Shown: in pieces, positions 43,278 through 54,856 of the stretch
Layout of the letters: each line of letters starts with the position of its first letter
Position numbering within the stretch: the stretch's first letter is position 1
Notes under the pieces: model-generated
What the model was told of the DNA's origin: nothing
Database searches by the model: none
What the model saw: the letters and a program-made list of their open reading frames with translations, nothing else
NCBI GenBank assembly: GCA_024760905.1
Contig: CM045729.1
Coordinates: 5,728,663-5,792,662, forward strand
Source of the DNA: Plotosus lineatus
Lineage: Eukaryota > Chordata > Actinopteri > Siluriformes > Plotosidae
Length of the DNA stretch: 64,000 bases
Direction: 5' to 3'
Translations under genes and position numbers: made by a program

Positions 43278-45990
43278 TAGAAAAAAAATCTAAGCAAGCA
43301 CGTTGACTCCTGAGTGGTTTTCTGTTCCACCATCAGAGTGGAGTGTCACCGTGTCACATGTCTGTGGATTCGGTGCGTCATTATAACACCATTATAACAT
43401 TGGAAGGAAAACAGGAAACATTGACAGAATTTTCACTAGAATATACAGTATCAATATATTTATGCTTTGTATGTATAGAAAAACAAAAGGAAATTTTACA
43501 GATATACAAAAAAAAAAAAAAGATTATACACCAGACGGAGACAAAACATCATTTTTTGGTCACAAACATTCAGCAAAGTAGTAAATAAGCACATCTGAGT
43601 AAAAATTCCTGAACTCATAATATTTGAGTTGTTGAGTATGTGCTACGGTTTTATGGTTTTCGGGGGATGGGGGTTTCAATGCATTTTGTTCAACACCTGC
43701 ATCTGCACGCCGAGACCAGCTGCCCTTCATTTACTTCGGCACTGACTCAGCATTCCACTGAAAACACCCTCCCTGTCTCCTCTCCAGCCGAGCGCTACCA
43801 CTGTCGGACCTCTGTTATTACCGAGAACCCGAGAGCATTTCTGCCGTCTGGTTTGGCAGCTCGCTCGATACATCCCTCCAAACCCACGTCGAAACACAAA
43901 ATACGCCGTGTGTACTCCGTGACCGACGAAAACCAGGGCTGTCGTTATGTTTTGTTGTTTTTTTTTCCCTCATGTTCGAGCTTGAATTTTTTAAAAAGAT
44001 GATTAAAACTGGATTTGTGCAGCTGGTGCTGTGGTCAGGTGAGAAATGATACGACATGCTAAAAAGACCTGAATATGCAATGAAGTCTGGAGAATTTAAA
44101 GTGCTTGTGGTTTCAGTATCTGGGGAGGAAAAGCAAACAAAAAAATTGTGCAAAAACCAAAAAGAAAAACTTGCTGTTCTGTTTCCATGGGGTTTGCAAG
44201 TGCAACAGGTTCTGATAAAACAACATGTCATGTAATATAAACACATTCCCATCTCGGAGACTACGCAGCGATATCTGAATCTGAAGAGAATAAATGTTTG
44301 AGTATATACTACACGGAAACCATAAAATAAACGAAAACAAGATATTTATCACGTACGTATTTTTAGATTTTTAAAGCCTGACGGTGGTAACACGTGCTCC
44401 ATTACAGCATTTTTTTCAAACACATCGTTTAAAAGAAAAGGTGCTTTTGTTTTTTTTACGTTAAAATCTCAGTTACTGTGACGAGCAATATCAAGGTGGA
44501 TACTAAGAACTGACTGAATAAGGCAAAATATCATATGGAGAATTATTCGGTCAAGGAGTTGTTACTGGTTAGCGTTATAGTCAAGGGGTTACTGGTTAGG
44601 GTTATGGTCACGGTCAGGGAGTTGTTACTGGTTCGGTTTATGATCGAGGGGTTGGTACTGGTTACTGTTATAGTTGAAAGGTTGTTATTGGTTAGGGTTA
44701 TGGTCATGGTTGGGGGTTGTTACTGGTTAGGGTTGGTACTGGTTCGGCTTCCGGTCGAGGGGTTGGTACTGGTTAGCGTTAAGGTCGAAGGGTTGTTATT
44801 GGTTAGGGTTATGGTAGAGGGGTTGTTGGTTAGGGTTATGGTCATGGTTGGGGGTTGTTACTGCTTAGGGTTATGATCGAGGGGTTGGTACTGGTTAGCG
44901 TTAAGGTCGAAGGGTTGTTATTGGTTAGGGTTATGGTACAGGGGTTACTGGTTAGGGTTATGGTCATGGTTGGGGGTTGTTACTGCTTAGGGTTATGGTA
45001 CAGGGGTTGTTGCTGGTTAGGGTTGCGGTCACAGTCGGGGGGTTGTTATTGGTTAGGGATACGATCAAGGGGTTGGTACTGGTTAGGGTTACAGTCGAGG
45101 GGTTACTGGTTAGGGTTACGGTCACAGTCAGGCGGTTGTTACTGGTTAGGGTTACAGCCGAGGGGTTGTTACTGGTTAGGGTTATGATCGAGGGGTTGGT
45201 ACTGGTTAGGGTTACGGTCAGTTATCGAATGGCAATGATGCAATACCAAGAATTATCCGTTGGCTTTCGACCAACCAGAAATGAGAAAATCTCTTGAATC
45301 ATAAAATTATGCATTATCCTGAGATAGTGAGCCAATCAGATTGCACTGTTCCCGTGTAGTATCTACTTGTATAAAATAGAGAGGGTGATTAAAATTGAAA
45401 GAAAAGTTAAAAGAGGAGAAGTGAATTTTGGAACAAAATGAAAATGAAGTGGAACACCTGGAATATGGAAAATAAAAATACGAGATGGATGTTTTCTGTC
45501 ACTCCCTCATCCTGACGCGATTTCGCTTTGGATTTAATAGGAAAAAAAAACAACAGCATATGTACGGATGCGTGGTTAGCTTGTGCAGTAATACATTAGC
45601 ACCACCATAGCTGACATACTGACTTTAGAGCAGATGAAATGTCATACTGGATTCCTGAATGTGAGACTTTACCCCTGAACTGCGAGAAGGAAGAAAAAAC
45701 AGGAAGTGAGATAACAATACACTGCTTAAACGCTACCGAATACATCATGCACTAGCTATGCTAAATAGGCCCATAAACCGCCCATCCTGCACGATGAAGG
45801 GAACTAACGACGGTTTCGTGTTGTGGGTTTTTTTTTTAATTTTCCTTCACGTCCTTTTGTGCGGCACCTTGGAGGTGAACGGTGCTAAATACGAGTAGAT
45901 ATGCTAATTGTGCAAGCGTGGTTAGTATAAACACGCAGTGTTTCCGAGTAATACGTCATCGCAGCAGGGATACGTTTCCCTCTAAACGCC
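43278..45990 (-). other. SLC40A1 3' flank, possibly 3' UTR
   Basis: Mostly non-repetitive sequence around 43600-44520 and 45300-45990, with the telomere-like array between. No other gene recognised. Confidence 0.45.
44535..45225 (+). repeat. telomere-like minisatellite (interstitial TTAGGG-related)
   Basis: About 690 bases of units such as gttactggttagggttatgg tcgaggggttg. TTAGGG occurs in most units but never as a pure hexamer tandem. Parallel open frames (VMVGGCYWLG-like) are repeat artefacts. It lies 0.8 kb beyond the SLC40A1 stop codon. Confidence 0.88.
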
Positions 45991-46301
45991 TTATACGGAT
46001 GGAAGCGCAGGAGGTTTCGCCTCTGTCTTCTGCTCAGGCGAACAGCACAGGAAAAGCCGAGTCCCGAGGCTCTTGAACGCGAACCTGAAGTACATCATGT
46101 GCCCCATGGCGACGAAAGAGAAGGAGATGATGACGAGCAGACCGAAAACTTCGGGGTTGGGCGCCAGGATGACCATGATGAAGTGCAGCAGGTCTAGGAG
46201 GTAGTTCATGGAGTTCTGGACGCCATTGATGATCCCTCGTTCTGCCTCGGCAACGTTCTCCTGGATGAGTTGGGTCACGGTCAAGTCAAAGGACCAAAGA
46301 C
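45991..46301 (-). CDS. slc40a1: SLC40A1 exon 8 (last)
   Basis: Reads [40 protein letters not shown] and ends [12 protein letters not shown] then TAA. Acceptor tctctcag. Confidence 0.97.
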
Positions 46302-49300
46302 CTGAGAGAAGGCAGCGGAAATAACGCGTCAGCTGATCTCGCACAGCACTTTGGTTTATTTTACAGCCACATAAACAGGAATGATGAATGGCCTCAAAGG
46401 TTAACTTTTTATTGCACTTACCTTCCGCTTCACTTTTTCTATAATTTCGTAATTACTCTGTGGAGCATGTGGTGTATTTTATATGAATATAAATTCCGAG
46501 CCTTATGGTCTCTATAGTAGCAGCGGAATTAAAGGGATGTGAATAAGAATCCTTGATACGGCTGACAAATATTTAGCACAGAGACTTTTTCATCGTGCTT
46601 CCGTTTTTATAGCATGACAAGCTGATTTTTTTTTTTTTTGGGGTTCAGATGGCCTAGAAAGCTGTCCAGGGTGTATCCCGCCCTCGCCCAGAGTTGGCTG
46701 GGATGGGTGCCAGCCTTCCCACGACCCTAATTAGGACTAAATGGTTCAGAAAATGAATGAATTTTTGGCTTCAAGTGGTTAGTATGGCAGCATGGTGCCG
46801 TAGTGGTTAACACATCTGCCTCACAGCAAGAAGGTTCCGGGTTCAATTCCCAGCTCGAGCGTTTCTGTGTGGTGTTTGCATGTTCTCTCCATGCTTCCTC
46901 CAGGTACTCCTTTCTTCCCACAGTCCAAAAACATGCACAGTACGTTAGCTGGCTGTTCTAAATCACCCCTCGGTGGGAGTGTCGCCCTGTGATGGCCTGA
47001 CGAGCTATCCAGGATGTACCCTGCACTCGCCCAGAGTCGTCTGAGATATGAGATGGGCGCCAGCCTCCCTGTCACCCTAAGTAGGATTAAGCGGTTCAGA
47101 AAATGAAATGAGTGGTTAGCATGTCAACCTCACAGCAAGAAGGATTTGATTCCTGGACTCAGAACATTTCTGTGTGGAGTTTGCATGTTCTCCCCGTACT
47201 TGTGTGGGTTTCCTCCAGATACTCCAGTGTCCTCCCACAGTCCAAAAACATGCACAGTAGGCTGATTGTCTGTTTGAATTCACCCCTAGGTGTGAGACTG
47301 AGTGTAAATGGTTGTGTGTGTGTGTGTGTGTGAGCCTCAAAAGGCTGTGGCATCAATGGGATTGGACCTTATGATCTCCAGATGATGGGAGAACGATTTT
47401 CTGTTGATCTAATCCAACTTTGTGTCTCATTTGAGAAGACCTGTTGTGTTTGACGTACCCACTCTAGCAGCAATAACTCCAGCGAAGAGAAGACTGACAG
47501 ACAGATACGACTCGATGTGTGCGACTTCTTCGACTTGCATCGTGGAGATGTTGAGTGCCGCCTGGGTTTCGGTTTTGATTCCACTGGCCACGGTGGGAGC
47601 CTCAGGCAGCAGCGTGCTGTCCCCTAACAGCTGGCTTATCATGCTCTGGAACGGAGAGACGCTCAGATCGAAGGGGCTTCCAGGGACAAAGACAGATGCT
47701 ACACAGAGTGTAAGGCAGGACAGCTGGGCTATTCCGGCGAAGAACCCGGTGCGGATAAGGCCACACTTTTTGCGCACCCAAGTGAAGGCTACGGTGCCGC
47801 AGATCCCCGACACAGCTGAGCCTCCCATGAGCAAGCTGAGGATGAAGCCGTTCAGGCCCTGCGTGTAGGCATAACCAGTAGTGATGCAATCGAAGCCCAG
47901 GACGGTCATGTACAGGAAGGCTAATGACATGCCAGCGAAGAAGATAGACTGGTTGTAGTAGGCGACCCAGCCGTCGCGGAAAGTGCGTAGGGGTTCGGAC
48001 ATCTGATAGCAGCAGCTCTGCTTCTTTTCTATATCGGACTTCACCTCAGAACCCGTGTTCATCAGCTGTGAACCTTCAGCCAGTCCGTTTCCGTTCTCCA
48101 GTTCTGAAAGAAATAACAAGAGGGCGTATCAGCAAAAAAAAAAAAAAAAAAAAAAAGTTAAAAAAAAGATGTTGTCAGATGAAGCGTCTGTTTAAAACCT
48201 CACCTTCCTGAACGTTGAGTTGCTTCATCTCTTGGTTTCCGAAGTCTTTCTGCCCCGCCTTGACGGCCAGCGCTGGGGTTTTCTGGTACACCTTCCACAG
48301 GAGGAAGTACTCCAGACACATGGAGCAGAGGTTCCAGCCCGAGATGAAACCACAGCCAATGAAACTGGAACCAAACGCCATGATCTGTCCCACCAGCATT
48401 GGGGCCAGGATGTTGGTCAGCTGGTCAATGATTCTCACTGTGGCGTTCATGTCTACAACAGAAAAAAAACAACAATAGATTTTAAGAGTTTTTTAAGTTC
48501 AGAGTGGCGTGGTGGCTCAGCAAGAAGGTCTGTGTGGAGTTTGCATGTTCTCCTCGTGCTTGCTTGGGTTTCCTCCTGGTACTCCAGTTTCCTTTCTTAC
48601 TCCAAAAACATGCACAGTCGGCTGATTGATGGTTCCAAATTGACCCTAGGTGTGGCAGTGAGTGTGAATGGCAAGTTATTCAGGGTGTACACCATCTTCA
48701 CCCAGATTTGGCTGAGATAGGTGTCAGGTTCCCTGCGACCCTAATTAGGATTAAGTGGCTTTGAAAATTAATAATAAACATTTATAACATTACGTCCTGC
48801 CACCTGTCAGCCATCTTGGTATAATGCAATATTTTGCACTAATGTGAAAGTGATATATAGCCGGTTGATATGTGGGAACCGTGGTTGGGACTACCAGGCA
48901 TTTCCAGGGTATTATTGTAGCAGTCTCTTGCAGATGTAGGAGGAAAGAAAAGACGCTTACAGAATCATGACGGTTGACCAGAGGAAGGCAAAAAAAAATA
49001 AAAAATCATCTACCATGAAGTAATTATGTGAGACCGAGGCATAACAACCACAATTCTGTCTAAATGAGTTGCGAGGGAACCATAACCGCAAAAAACTGGA
49101 CACTCTGGAGGACCCAATCAGAGTTTATACTTCCACCCTGTACGCACAACGTTCCTACACAATTCCTAATCGCACCTGTGATTCACTCATATCAGAGCAA
49201 ACACCTGATTGGTTTAATATTTCCCTGGTGGCTGATAAAGTGGTGTAGTGTTTAGCATCACAGCAAATAAGTGCTGGGTTCGAGTCCCAGGCTCAGCGGG

Positions 49301-50844
49301 GGTGGAGGTGTTTCTGTGTGGAGTTCTGCATGACCCCTCCCCCTCAGCTTGCATGGATTTCTTCCAGGTTCTCGCACTTTGCTTGCCATTTTACCTGTTA
49401 CTCACTAGTGACCTCTGGAAAGCGTTCGGTTCTGTTAGCGAATACTGTGTGCTAATAAAGCGTAACTTTTTTCTGTTACTTTTTTTTTTAGGATAAGGAT
49501 GCAAAATCATAGTTGTTAGCATGTTCTACAGTTTTTGTACGTTCTTCCTGTGCTTGCATGGGTTTGCTTAAGTGTTCTCCCACAGTCCAAACACACGCAA
49601 ATTAGGCTAGCTGGCTGTTCCAGAACGTCCCTAGGTGAGAGTGTGAGTGGTTGGGTGTATATGTGTTGGCCCTGTAATTGGCTGGCGAGCTGTTGAGGAT
49701 GTACCACACTCTTGCTCAGAGTCGGGTGAGATAGGCACAAGACCACTGTGACTTTAGTGGGATTAAGAATTTTGAGAAAATGAATGTTTCCTGTATCAAC
49801 AGACGATTGGCTTGCTGGGGAAATGGGCGGGATGTGTGTATACAACTGCCATCTTTAGCATCTCTGAATATTCCCATAGATTTTTCCCATAGATTACCAC
49901 TACTTTGCAAAATGCAAATCTTTTAATGGTTTGTCTTCTTGAACTGTAATAACATCTTTGAAACATCTAAAAAACAGTGGAAATGTAGTCGAATCTTTTT
50001 ATTTAAACCCGGAGGAAAAGCTCAGTTTCACGACAGGACAGCTACATTACGATCGATAAGATTTGCATTTTGCAGTGCAAGAGCTACAACGCCATGGCGT
50101 GCTGTTACAGGAAATTTATCAGCCAGGTTTAATCTTCAAATACAATATCCGAGAACAATCTATGGTAATTATGCATATAATAGACTTTTATAACCCCTAT
50201 TTCCTCTGGTGAGTGAATTCTCAGAGTACGCGACCATTAGTCCAGCGTTTCCTGTTGTTTAACCTGCTGTCCGTGGGACCGTACTGAAAGTAGGGGTAAA
50301 TTCCAGCGGCTAAATCACTTTTGTTCTAAGTGTTTTGCTACAGCCGGTTTATAGCGCTCAAAGAACGTGATTAACAAACTGTACATGTAATCAGCCTGAG
50401 ATTTTATAAAGCTATAAGCAGTCGAGCAGGATGATGATGATAATGCTGCTGCTGATGATAGTCATGGTTGGGGGGGTTTATTTGGAGGGGAATGGGGCAT
50501 GTTTTACAAACATGGTTTCTTAGTAACAGGACATGCCAATACTTTTTATTGTATTAACTTTATTAAAAAAAAAAAAACTGGACTGGAAACAACTGTTTAT
50601 AGCTGCTATCGGAACTCATATTTTTTTTATTATTATTTATGAACAATAAAAATAGGAGTGTCCCCATGACAGACTGTACCACAGGAATGCTGTGCAGAGA
50701 GTGTGTTGACCTCTGACCTGCCAAGCTGCTGCGGTCGTCTCCTGCTACCACTACCACCCAGTCTCTCTGAATGGTGATGGACATGGCAGTGCTGGCCAGG
50801 TTTGCAATGTTGGCGATAGTGATGACCATTATGTAGCAAAATGT
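45991..50844 (-). CDS. slc40a1: SLC40A1, ferroportin (last four coding exons; 5' part missing)
   Basis: Ferroportin is the plasma-membrane exporter of ferrous iron, controlled by hepcidin (family knowledge). Coding exons 50718-50844, 48204-48452, 47459-48103 and 45991-46301 join in phase to 443 residues plus TAA, matching human residues 130-571 in length. Kept motifs: [10 protein letters not shown] and IQRDW (human N144, D157), the valine run after it, MNATVR and DQLTN (N174, R178, D181, Q182), [10 protein letters not shown], and [14 protein letters not shown] containing the hepcidin-binding Cys (human C326). [12 protein letters not shown] and [16 protein letters not shown] begin and follow in the last exon. 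The cytosolic loop and the extracellular loop before [13 protein letters not shown] differ from human, as expected. Exons 1-4 (and the 5' UTR iron-responsive element known in vertebrates) are not in the window. Convergent with WDR75, as in human. Confidence 0.96.
46785..47105 (+). mobile_element. SINE family B
   Basis: Head gcatggtgccgtagtggtta, B box gggttcaattcccagctcga, tail ggcgccagcctccctgtcac. Confidence 0.87.
47106..47345 (+). mobile_element. SINE family B, tail missing
   Basis: Starts tgagtggttagcatgtcaac, body tccaaaaacatgcacagtag; stops after the internal GT run, before the family tail. Confidence 0.8.
47459..48103 (-). CDS. slc40a1: SLC40A1 exon 7
   Basis: The largest exon, 214 full codons: [34 protein letters not shown] (hepcidin site), [17 protein letters not shown] and [14 protein letters not shown]. 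Acceptor ctttcag, donor gtacgt. Confidence 0.97.
48204..48452 (-). CDS. slc40a1: SLC40A1 exon 6
   Basis: Reads [40 protein letters not shown] and [15 protein letters not shown]. Human Arg179 position is Ile here. Acceptor ttgtag, donor gtgagg. Confidence 0.96.
48500..48770 (+). mobile_element. SINE family B
   Basis: Body gtgtggagtttgcatgttct and tccaaaaacatgcacagtcg; tail ccctgcgaccctaattagga. Confidence 0.82.
49505..49800 (+). mobile_element. SINE family B, degraded
   Basis: Includes gttcttcctgtgcttgcatg, cagtccaaacacacgcaaat, ctggcgagctgttgaggatg and tttagtgggattaagaattt. Confidence 0.72.
50718..50844 (-). CDS. slc40a1: SLC40A1 exon 5
   Basis: Reads [19 protein letters not shown], then [20 protein letters not shown]. 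Acceptor ttttacag at the high-coordinate side, donor gtcaga; ends in phase 1. Numbered by the human gene. Confidence 0.95.
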
Positions 50845-51314
50845 CTGTAAAACAACGACAGACATATAACACATCTAGCACATCTGGGCACATCAACGGC
50901 AGTCAAAGCACATTAAACTTAAACCGCAGAACCGAACCTATACATAAGTGAAATGGGCTTAGATGCAGCACAAGTTCAAACTAAAATTAAATTATTAGTT
51001 TAAACAATAAAAAATTGTATCACTCAGAATTTAAGCTACTCATAAAGGGACATTAATGCCAAACTTAATAAAAACTTGCGTGCATTGTGCCTCCTTGCAC
51101 ATCAAAACAATCTACTGTTATTACAACATTCGTGAAGAAAAAAACAAAACAACGCAAGTAATAAATCGTTGTTTACCATTTCACTGCAAAAATAAACTCC
51201 GCACATGGTTCATGTATGAAACGCGGTAAACACGGACGTGATTTGCATAGAAATGAACTGCGTTTTTCGTTTGTTCACATGCACGAGCAGACACTTGTGT
51301 ATTTATTCCGTTCA
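50845..51314 (-). other. SLC40A1 intron upstream of exon 5, first part
   Basis: Non-repetitive, AT-rich. I looked on the minus strand for the expected preceding exon (human VAQTSLVVQN...HGWVL region) and did not find it. Confidence 0.5.
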
Positions 51315-51560
51315 GTTCATTTTCTGTAACCGCTTAATCCTAATTAGGGTCGTGCGGAGGCTGGCGCCCATCCCAGCCAACTCTGGGTGAGGGCAGAGTA
51401 CACCCTGGACAGCTCGCCAGGCTGTAGCAGGGCGGAAACACACTGACGGCTTTGCACCCTATTTTTGTCGAAAGTCAGCAATGGTTCTTTTACATGCCTC
51501 ACACCATAGACAGTGAGAGACATGGCCGGCCTTTGATAACCCAGTTAGCTGCACTGGGGG
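51315..51560 (-). mobile_element. chimeric SINE: family A head/middle and family B tail (copy 2)
   Basis: Minus strand: gcagctaactgggttatcaa and aaaagaaccattgctgactt (family A) run into gcctggcgagctgtccaggg and the family B tail. The junction matches copy 1 at 19030-19372. Confidence 0.82.
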
Positions 51561-51870
51561 TTGTGTACTTGTGTTCCATTTATGTGTAGCTGTGCTTAGT
51601 TTTGATTTATTCATAAATTTATTCGTTTATATTTAGATTTGTTAGTTTGATATCTGTAAACTGTTATTTTTGCCATTATCCTGCCTTATATGAATTGGCA
51701 ATTTGAAAATCCCATTTTTGTCTTTTCAATCTGACTAATGCTAAAAATTAAACAGATTTAAGCAGATTGTTTCTCAGAAAAAATGTAAGTTAAAAACCAA
51801 CTGATGATGAAAACGAGCATATGATCATATACAAGCATGTGATTTGACCATCACCAATATATCTGAAAAT
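51561..51870 (-). other. SLC40A1 intron, unassigned
   Basis: AT-rich non-coding sequence. Confidence 0.45.
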
Positions 51871-52640
51871 CAGCCAGGGGTCTGGGGCCGCATGCCCCCA
51901 GTCAGGTCCAGGGTGAAACACTGGTGGGGGGGGGGACAAGGGGGGCAAAACCCCCCCGAAGCTCCTAGGTTTTAATAATTTCAGAAGGGGAAAAAGGCTA
52001 TTTCATGACACTGGAATCTTTGCTTGAACACCAAATGTTCCGGCAATTGAATGCTATGGTTCCCTTTTTCATTCATTCCTACCTAAACTTGTTTTTCCAT
52101 GACTTTGTCTATTTCTTTGATTCAAGCAGAATCTTTTCTCTGGATCACCGACATGCTTTCGATAGCTGAACAGATCGGAAATGGCGCGAATGTCGACATC
52201 CATGTTTCAACATCAGCGATTGACTCTTCGAAAGCCATCAGCCAATCAGCAGTAACGTTTCAAGAGAGGTCATTTTATGCAAAACTCGGAACGGAATAAA
52301 AGCAGAAAAGGTTATTTTGACATATTCGGCGTGAAAAAAATCGTTTTTTGTTTTTTAACTGGGCCAATGAAAAAAATCGGAATTCTGTGAATTCACGGAA
52401 AAGTCCCATGCCTGCATATGGGGGGGAGGGGGGCGCTTTCCTTTCATCTCTCTGTAACTACGAATGCTACTAATACATGGGTGCAAGTTGGAAATCTTGA
52501 AATACCTGAAAAGTCTGACTTAGTCAGACCGGCATGGCGTCGCCATGGGGGTGGGTGGGGAGGTTCTTGGAAAAAAATTCCAAGCCCATTTGGGCTTAGA
52601 AAAAAAGTTTAAATCACAAGTTAAAATGGCTGTCTCTCGT
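51871..52640 (+). repeat. GC-rich dispersed repeat, copy 2, and unassigned flank
   Basis: 51871-51960 shares gtcaggtccagggtgaaaca-type blocks and a G run with 4677-4760. The following 680 bases look like a worn interspersed element with no diagnostic ends. Confidence 0.45.
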
Positions 52641-52740
52641 GCAATCTTTTACCAACATTTAGAGCAATTACACAATCTGCAAATTCATATATGTATTGAT
52701 GCAAAATAAAGATTTTTTTAAAATTGAAATTACAAGACAT

Positions 52741-52867
52741 ATTTTGTTGAACAATCTTAAGAGAAGAAGATGCAGAGGATAGGGTAAGATGGAGGCAGAT
52801 GATTCGCTGTGGCGACCCCTGAAGGGAAAATCCGAAAGGAAAAGAAGATTTTGTTGAACAATCTTAA
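52741..52867 (+). mobile_element. 87-bp RTE LINE 3' fragment with perfect 20-bp target duplication
   Basis: 52761-52847 matches the last about 87 bases of the RTE LINE (gatgattcgctgtggcgacc). It is flanked by identical copies of attttgttgaacaatcttaa at 52741-52760 and 52848-52867, marking a target-primed, strongly 5'-truncated insertion. Confidence 0.95.
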
Positions 52868-52907
52868 CAACTCCCAACTGACGTCCTTGTCAGCAACATT
52901 TTTTTAA

Positions 52908-53255
52908 AAGTTTGTGGTGGTCTAGTGGATAGGGCGCAGGATTGCTGATCCTAAGGTTGGGGGTTCGAGTCCCCACAAGGTTGTCACTGTCCCCCCAGTG
53001 CAGCTAACTGGGCTATCAAAGGCAGGCCATGTTTCAAACTGTCTATGGTGTGAGGTATGTAAAAGAACCATTGCTGACTTTCGTAAAGAGGAGCTGCAAA
53101 GCCGTCAGTGTGTTACTGTCCCTTGCTAAGGGGTTGTGACTGAAAGGGCATCCGACGTAAAAAAAAACCTATGCCAAACCAAATGTGCAAATTAGATGAT
53201 TCGCTGTGGCGACTCCCGAGAAAGGGAAAAAGCCGAAAGGAAGGAAGGAAGGGAT
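52908..53255 (+). mobile_element. SINE family A (tRNA head with RTE 5' and 3' pieces)
   Basis: Head gtggtggtctagtggatagg, B box gggggttcgagtccccacaa, RTE 5'-like ggggttgtgactgaaagggc, RTE 3'-like gatgattcgctgtggcgact, ending in ggaaggaaggaaggg. Confidence 0.88.
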
Positions 53256-53491
53256 AGTATGCACCACTGCATTTGAGTAAGGAGTCAGGTATCAGTTCCT
53301 ATTAAATCTCACTTTTAGTGGAATTTTTTTCCTTTGACCATAAATATGCCTGATATAACAAATAATGCTGTTTGTTTTTATCCATTCTCAACTGTAAATA
53401 ACCAAACTGTAAAAATTAAAAAGCCTACAATTTTTAATTTCAATTTTTATTTGATAGGTAATCAAATCAATAAAGACATGATCAACTGCAG

Positions 53492-53575
53492 GAGGAGCAG
53501 TGGTGGCCTGGTGGTATAGGGCACTGGATCGTTGATCCTAAGGTTGGGGGTTCGAGTCCCACTCTCCACAAGGTC
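53492..53575 (+). mobile_element. SINE family A head fragment
   Basis: agcagtggtggcctggtggt with gggggttcgagtcccactct; ends after the tRNA-like part. Confidence 0.8.
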
Positions 53576-54119
53576 ATACATGACAACAGCAAAATATACT
53601 TTCAGTGGAACTTTGGGGGGCGGGGTCCAGGGCAGAGCCTGTTTGCTATCTGCAGTTGGTCAACACATATGTATTTGCAATATAATATATACAGAGAATT
53701 AAGTAATAGGTCAACCATGGCTCTATGTTTTGTGTTGTATAAATGAAAGATGAAAAAATACACAAATATTTCCTGTAAACCATTTTATAAATTTCTGAAA
53801 CATTTTCAACTAACTGTCCCAGCCTACTAGTTACTAATTGTCGAGACACTTCTCAGGTAAATAACAACGACAGTGTATTAATTTATATGACAACCATCAC
53901 CAATGTATTGAATATTTTCAAATTGAACACGAATTACATTTGGCTGCAAATTTTAAAAAAAAATGAATAACGTGAAAATAAAATTCCCATACATATTAAA
54001 CTGTTATTATCAACAATGCGAGTAAGTTTATCACACAATTATTTTACCAGTACAAATGACCTTTATTAAGTTACATTTAAATGGGATTTCACGTCATCTA
54101 AACGAAATAAATATTTGTA
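53576..54119 (-). other. SLC40A1 intron, unassigned
   Basis: AT-rich. No element recognised. Confidence 0.45.
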
Positions 54120-54655
54120 ATTCCCCCTGAGTGTGCTTGTGTGTCGGCCATAAGTGCAATACATCTGCGAGATCCAGAATTGATCAGGTCGTTGCAATAA
54201 ACACACAAGACCTTGCCAGCGACGTCAAACTCGCCAAAGTTTCCGATAAGTTCTGAGTCTGTTTGCTGATTTTCACCTCGAATTTCACAATCTTTTCAAG
54301 CCATTCCCACTTAAACTTATTCTTAACATTCTTATCTATTTCTGACATGTGGGATTCCTCTTCTTTCATTAAAGTTTGCACCATTTTAAGCACAACACAC
54401 TGCAAATTTGCATTGAGTCGAGTCACTTTACATGAAGCTTAAAACAGCCAATCAACGAGCGGCTTACAATATGTGATGAACTCCACAGCAAGTAGGCACT
54501 TAAAGCAAGTTCACAGCGGAGAGTTCTCTTTCTTTTCTGGATTCGGGTTTTCATTCATTTTACAACTCTTTGCTTTCTCTAATTTCAGTAACTGAGTATG
54601 CGTGGTAGATTGCACAGATCTGAGCAGACGAACACCTCTAACACTCCCCCTCCCC
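54120..54655 (-). mobile_element. T1-related fragment with a short coding-like remnant
   Basis: 54420-54655 matches T1 element sequence (tcactttacatgaagcttaa, ggagagttctctttctttt). Next to it the minus strand reads NKFKWEWLEK and, in another frame, FDVAGKVLCVYCNDLI, resembling the start of zinc-finger proteins of repetitive fish genes. I cannot assign it to a family. Confidence 0.45.
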
Positions 54656-54659
54656 AAAT

Positions 54660-54856
54660 TTCAAATTTATGATGACTAATACTATTGTACTACAGTTAGG
54701 AATATTATTACTCTCAGTCCCACTATAACTACAACAACTGCTACTAATACCAGGACAAGCATCACTAACGACTACTACTGCCGCTATTACTAACACTTTT
54801 TGCAATACTACTACAATAAATACTATTTCTACAACTACCACTCACACAATTATCAT
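54660..54856 (+). repeat. degenerate TAC/TAA trinucleotide tract
   Basis: Many actactac and tactaat units. Similar sequence resumes at 57310-57372, 61776-61840 and 62315-62430, as if one tract had been split by insertions. Confidence 0.6.

Larger units (their letters stand above)
46302..47458 (-). other. SLC40A1 intron 7 with three SINE copies
   Basis: Holds a partial family B tail at 46645-46745, a near full family B copy at 46785-47105 and another at 47106-47345, all reading on the plus strand, with a short GT run near 47316. The tandem arrangement is unusual. Confidence 0.75.
48453..50717 (-). other. SLC40A1 intron 5 with family B SINEs
   Basis: Family B copies read on the plus strand at 48500-48770 and 49505-49800, with a head-only fragment near 49250-49350. 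The stretch 49810-50717 holds no recognised element. Confidence 0.65.

Noticed and set aside
44535..45297. Parallel 106-113-codon plus-strand frames with VMVGGCYWLG-like repeats
   Set aside because: Translations of the telomere-like minisatellite in several frames.
52099..52299. 66-codon plus-strand frame near 52.1 kb
   Set aside because: Short, no recognisable domain, within repeat-like sequence; not supported as an SLC40A1 exon (wrong strand).
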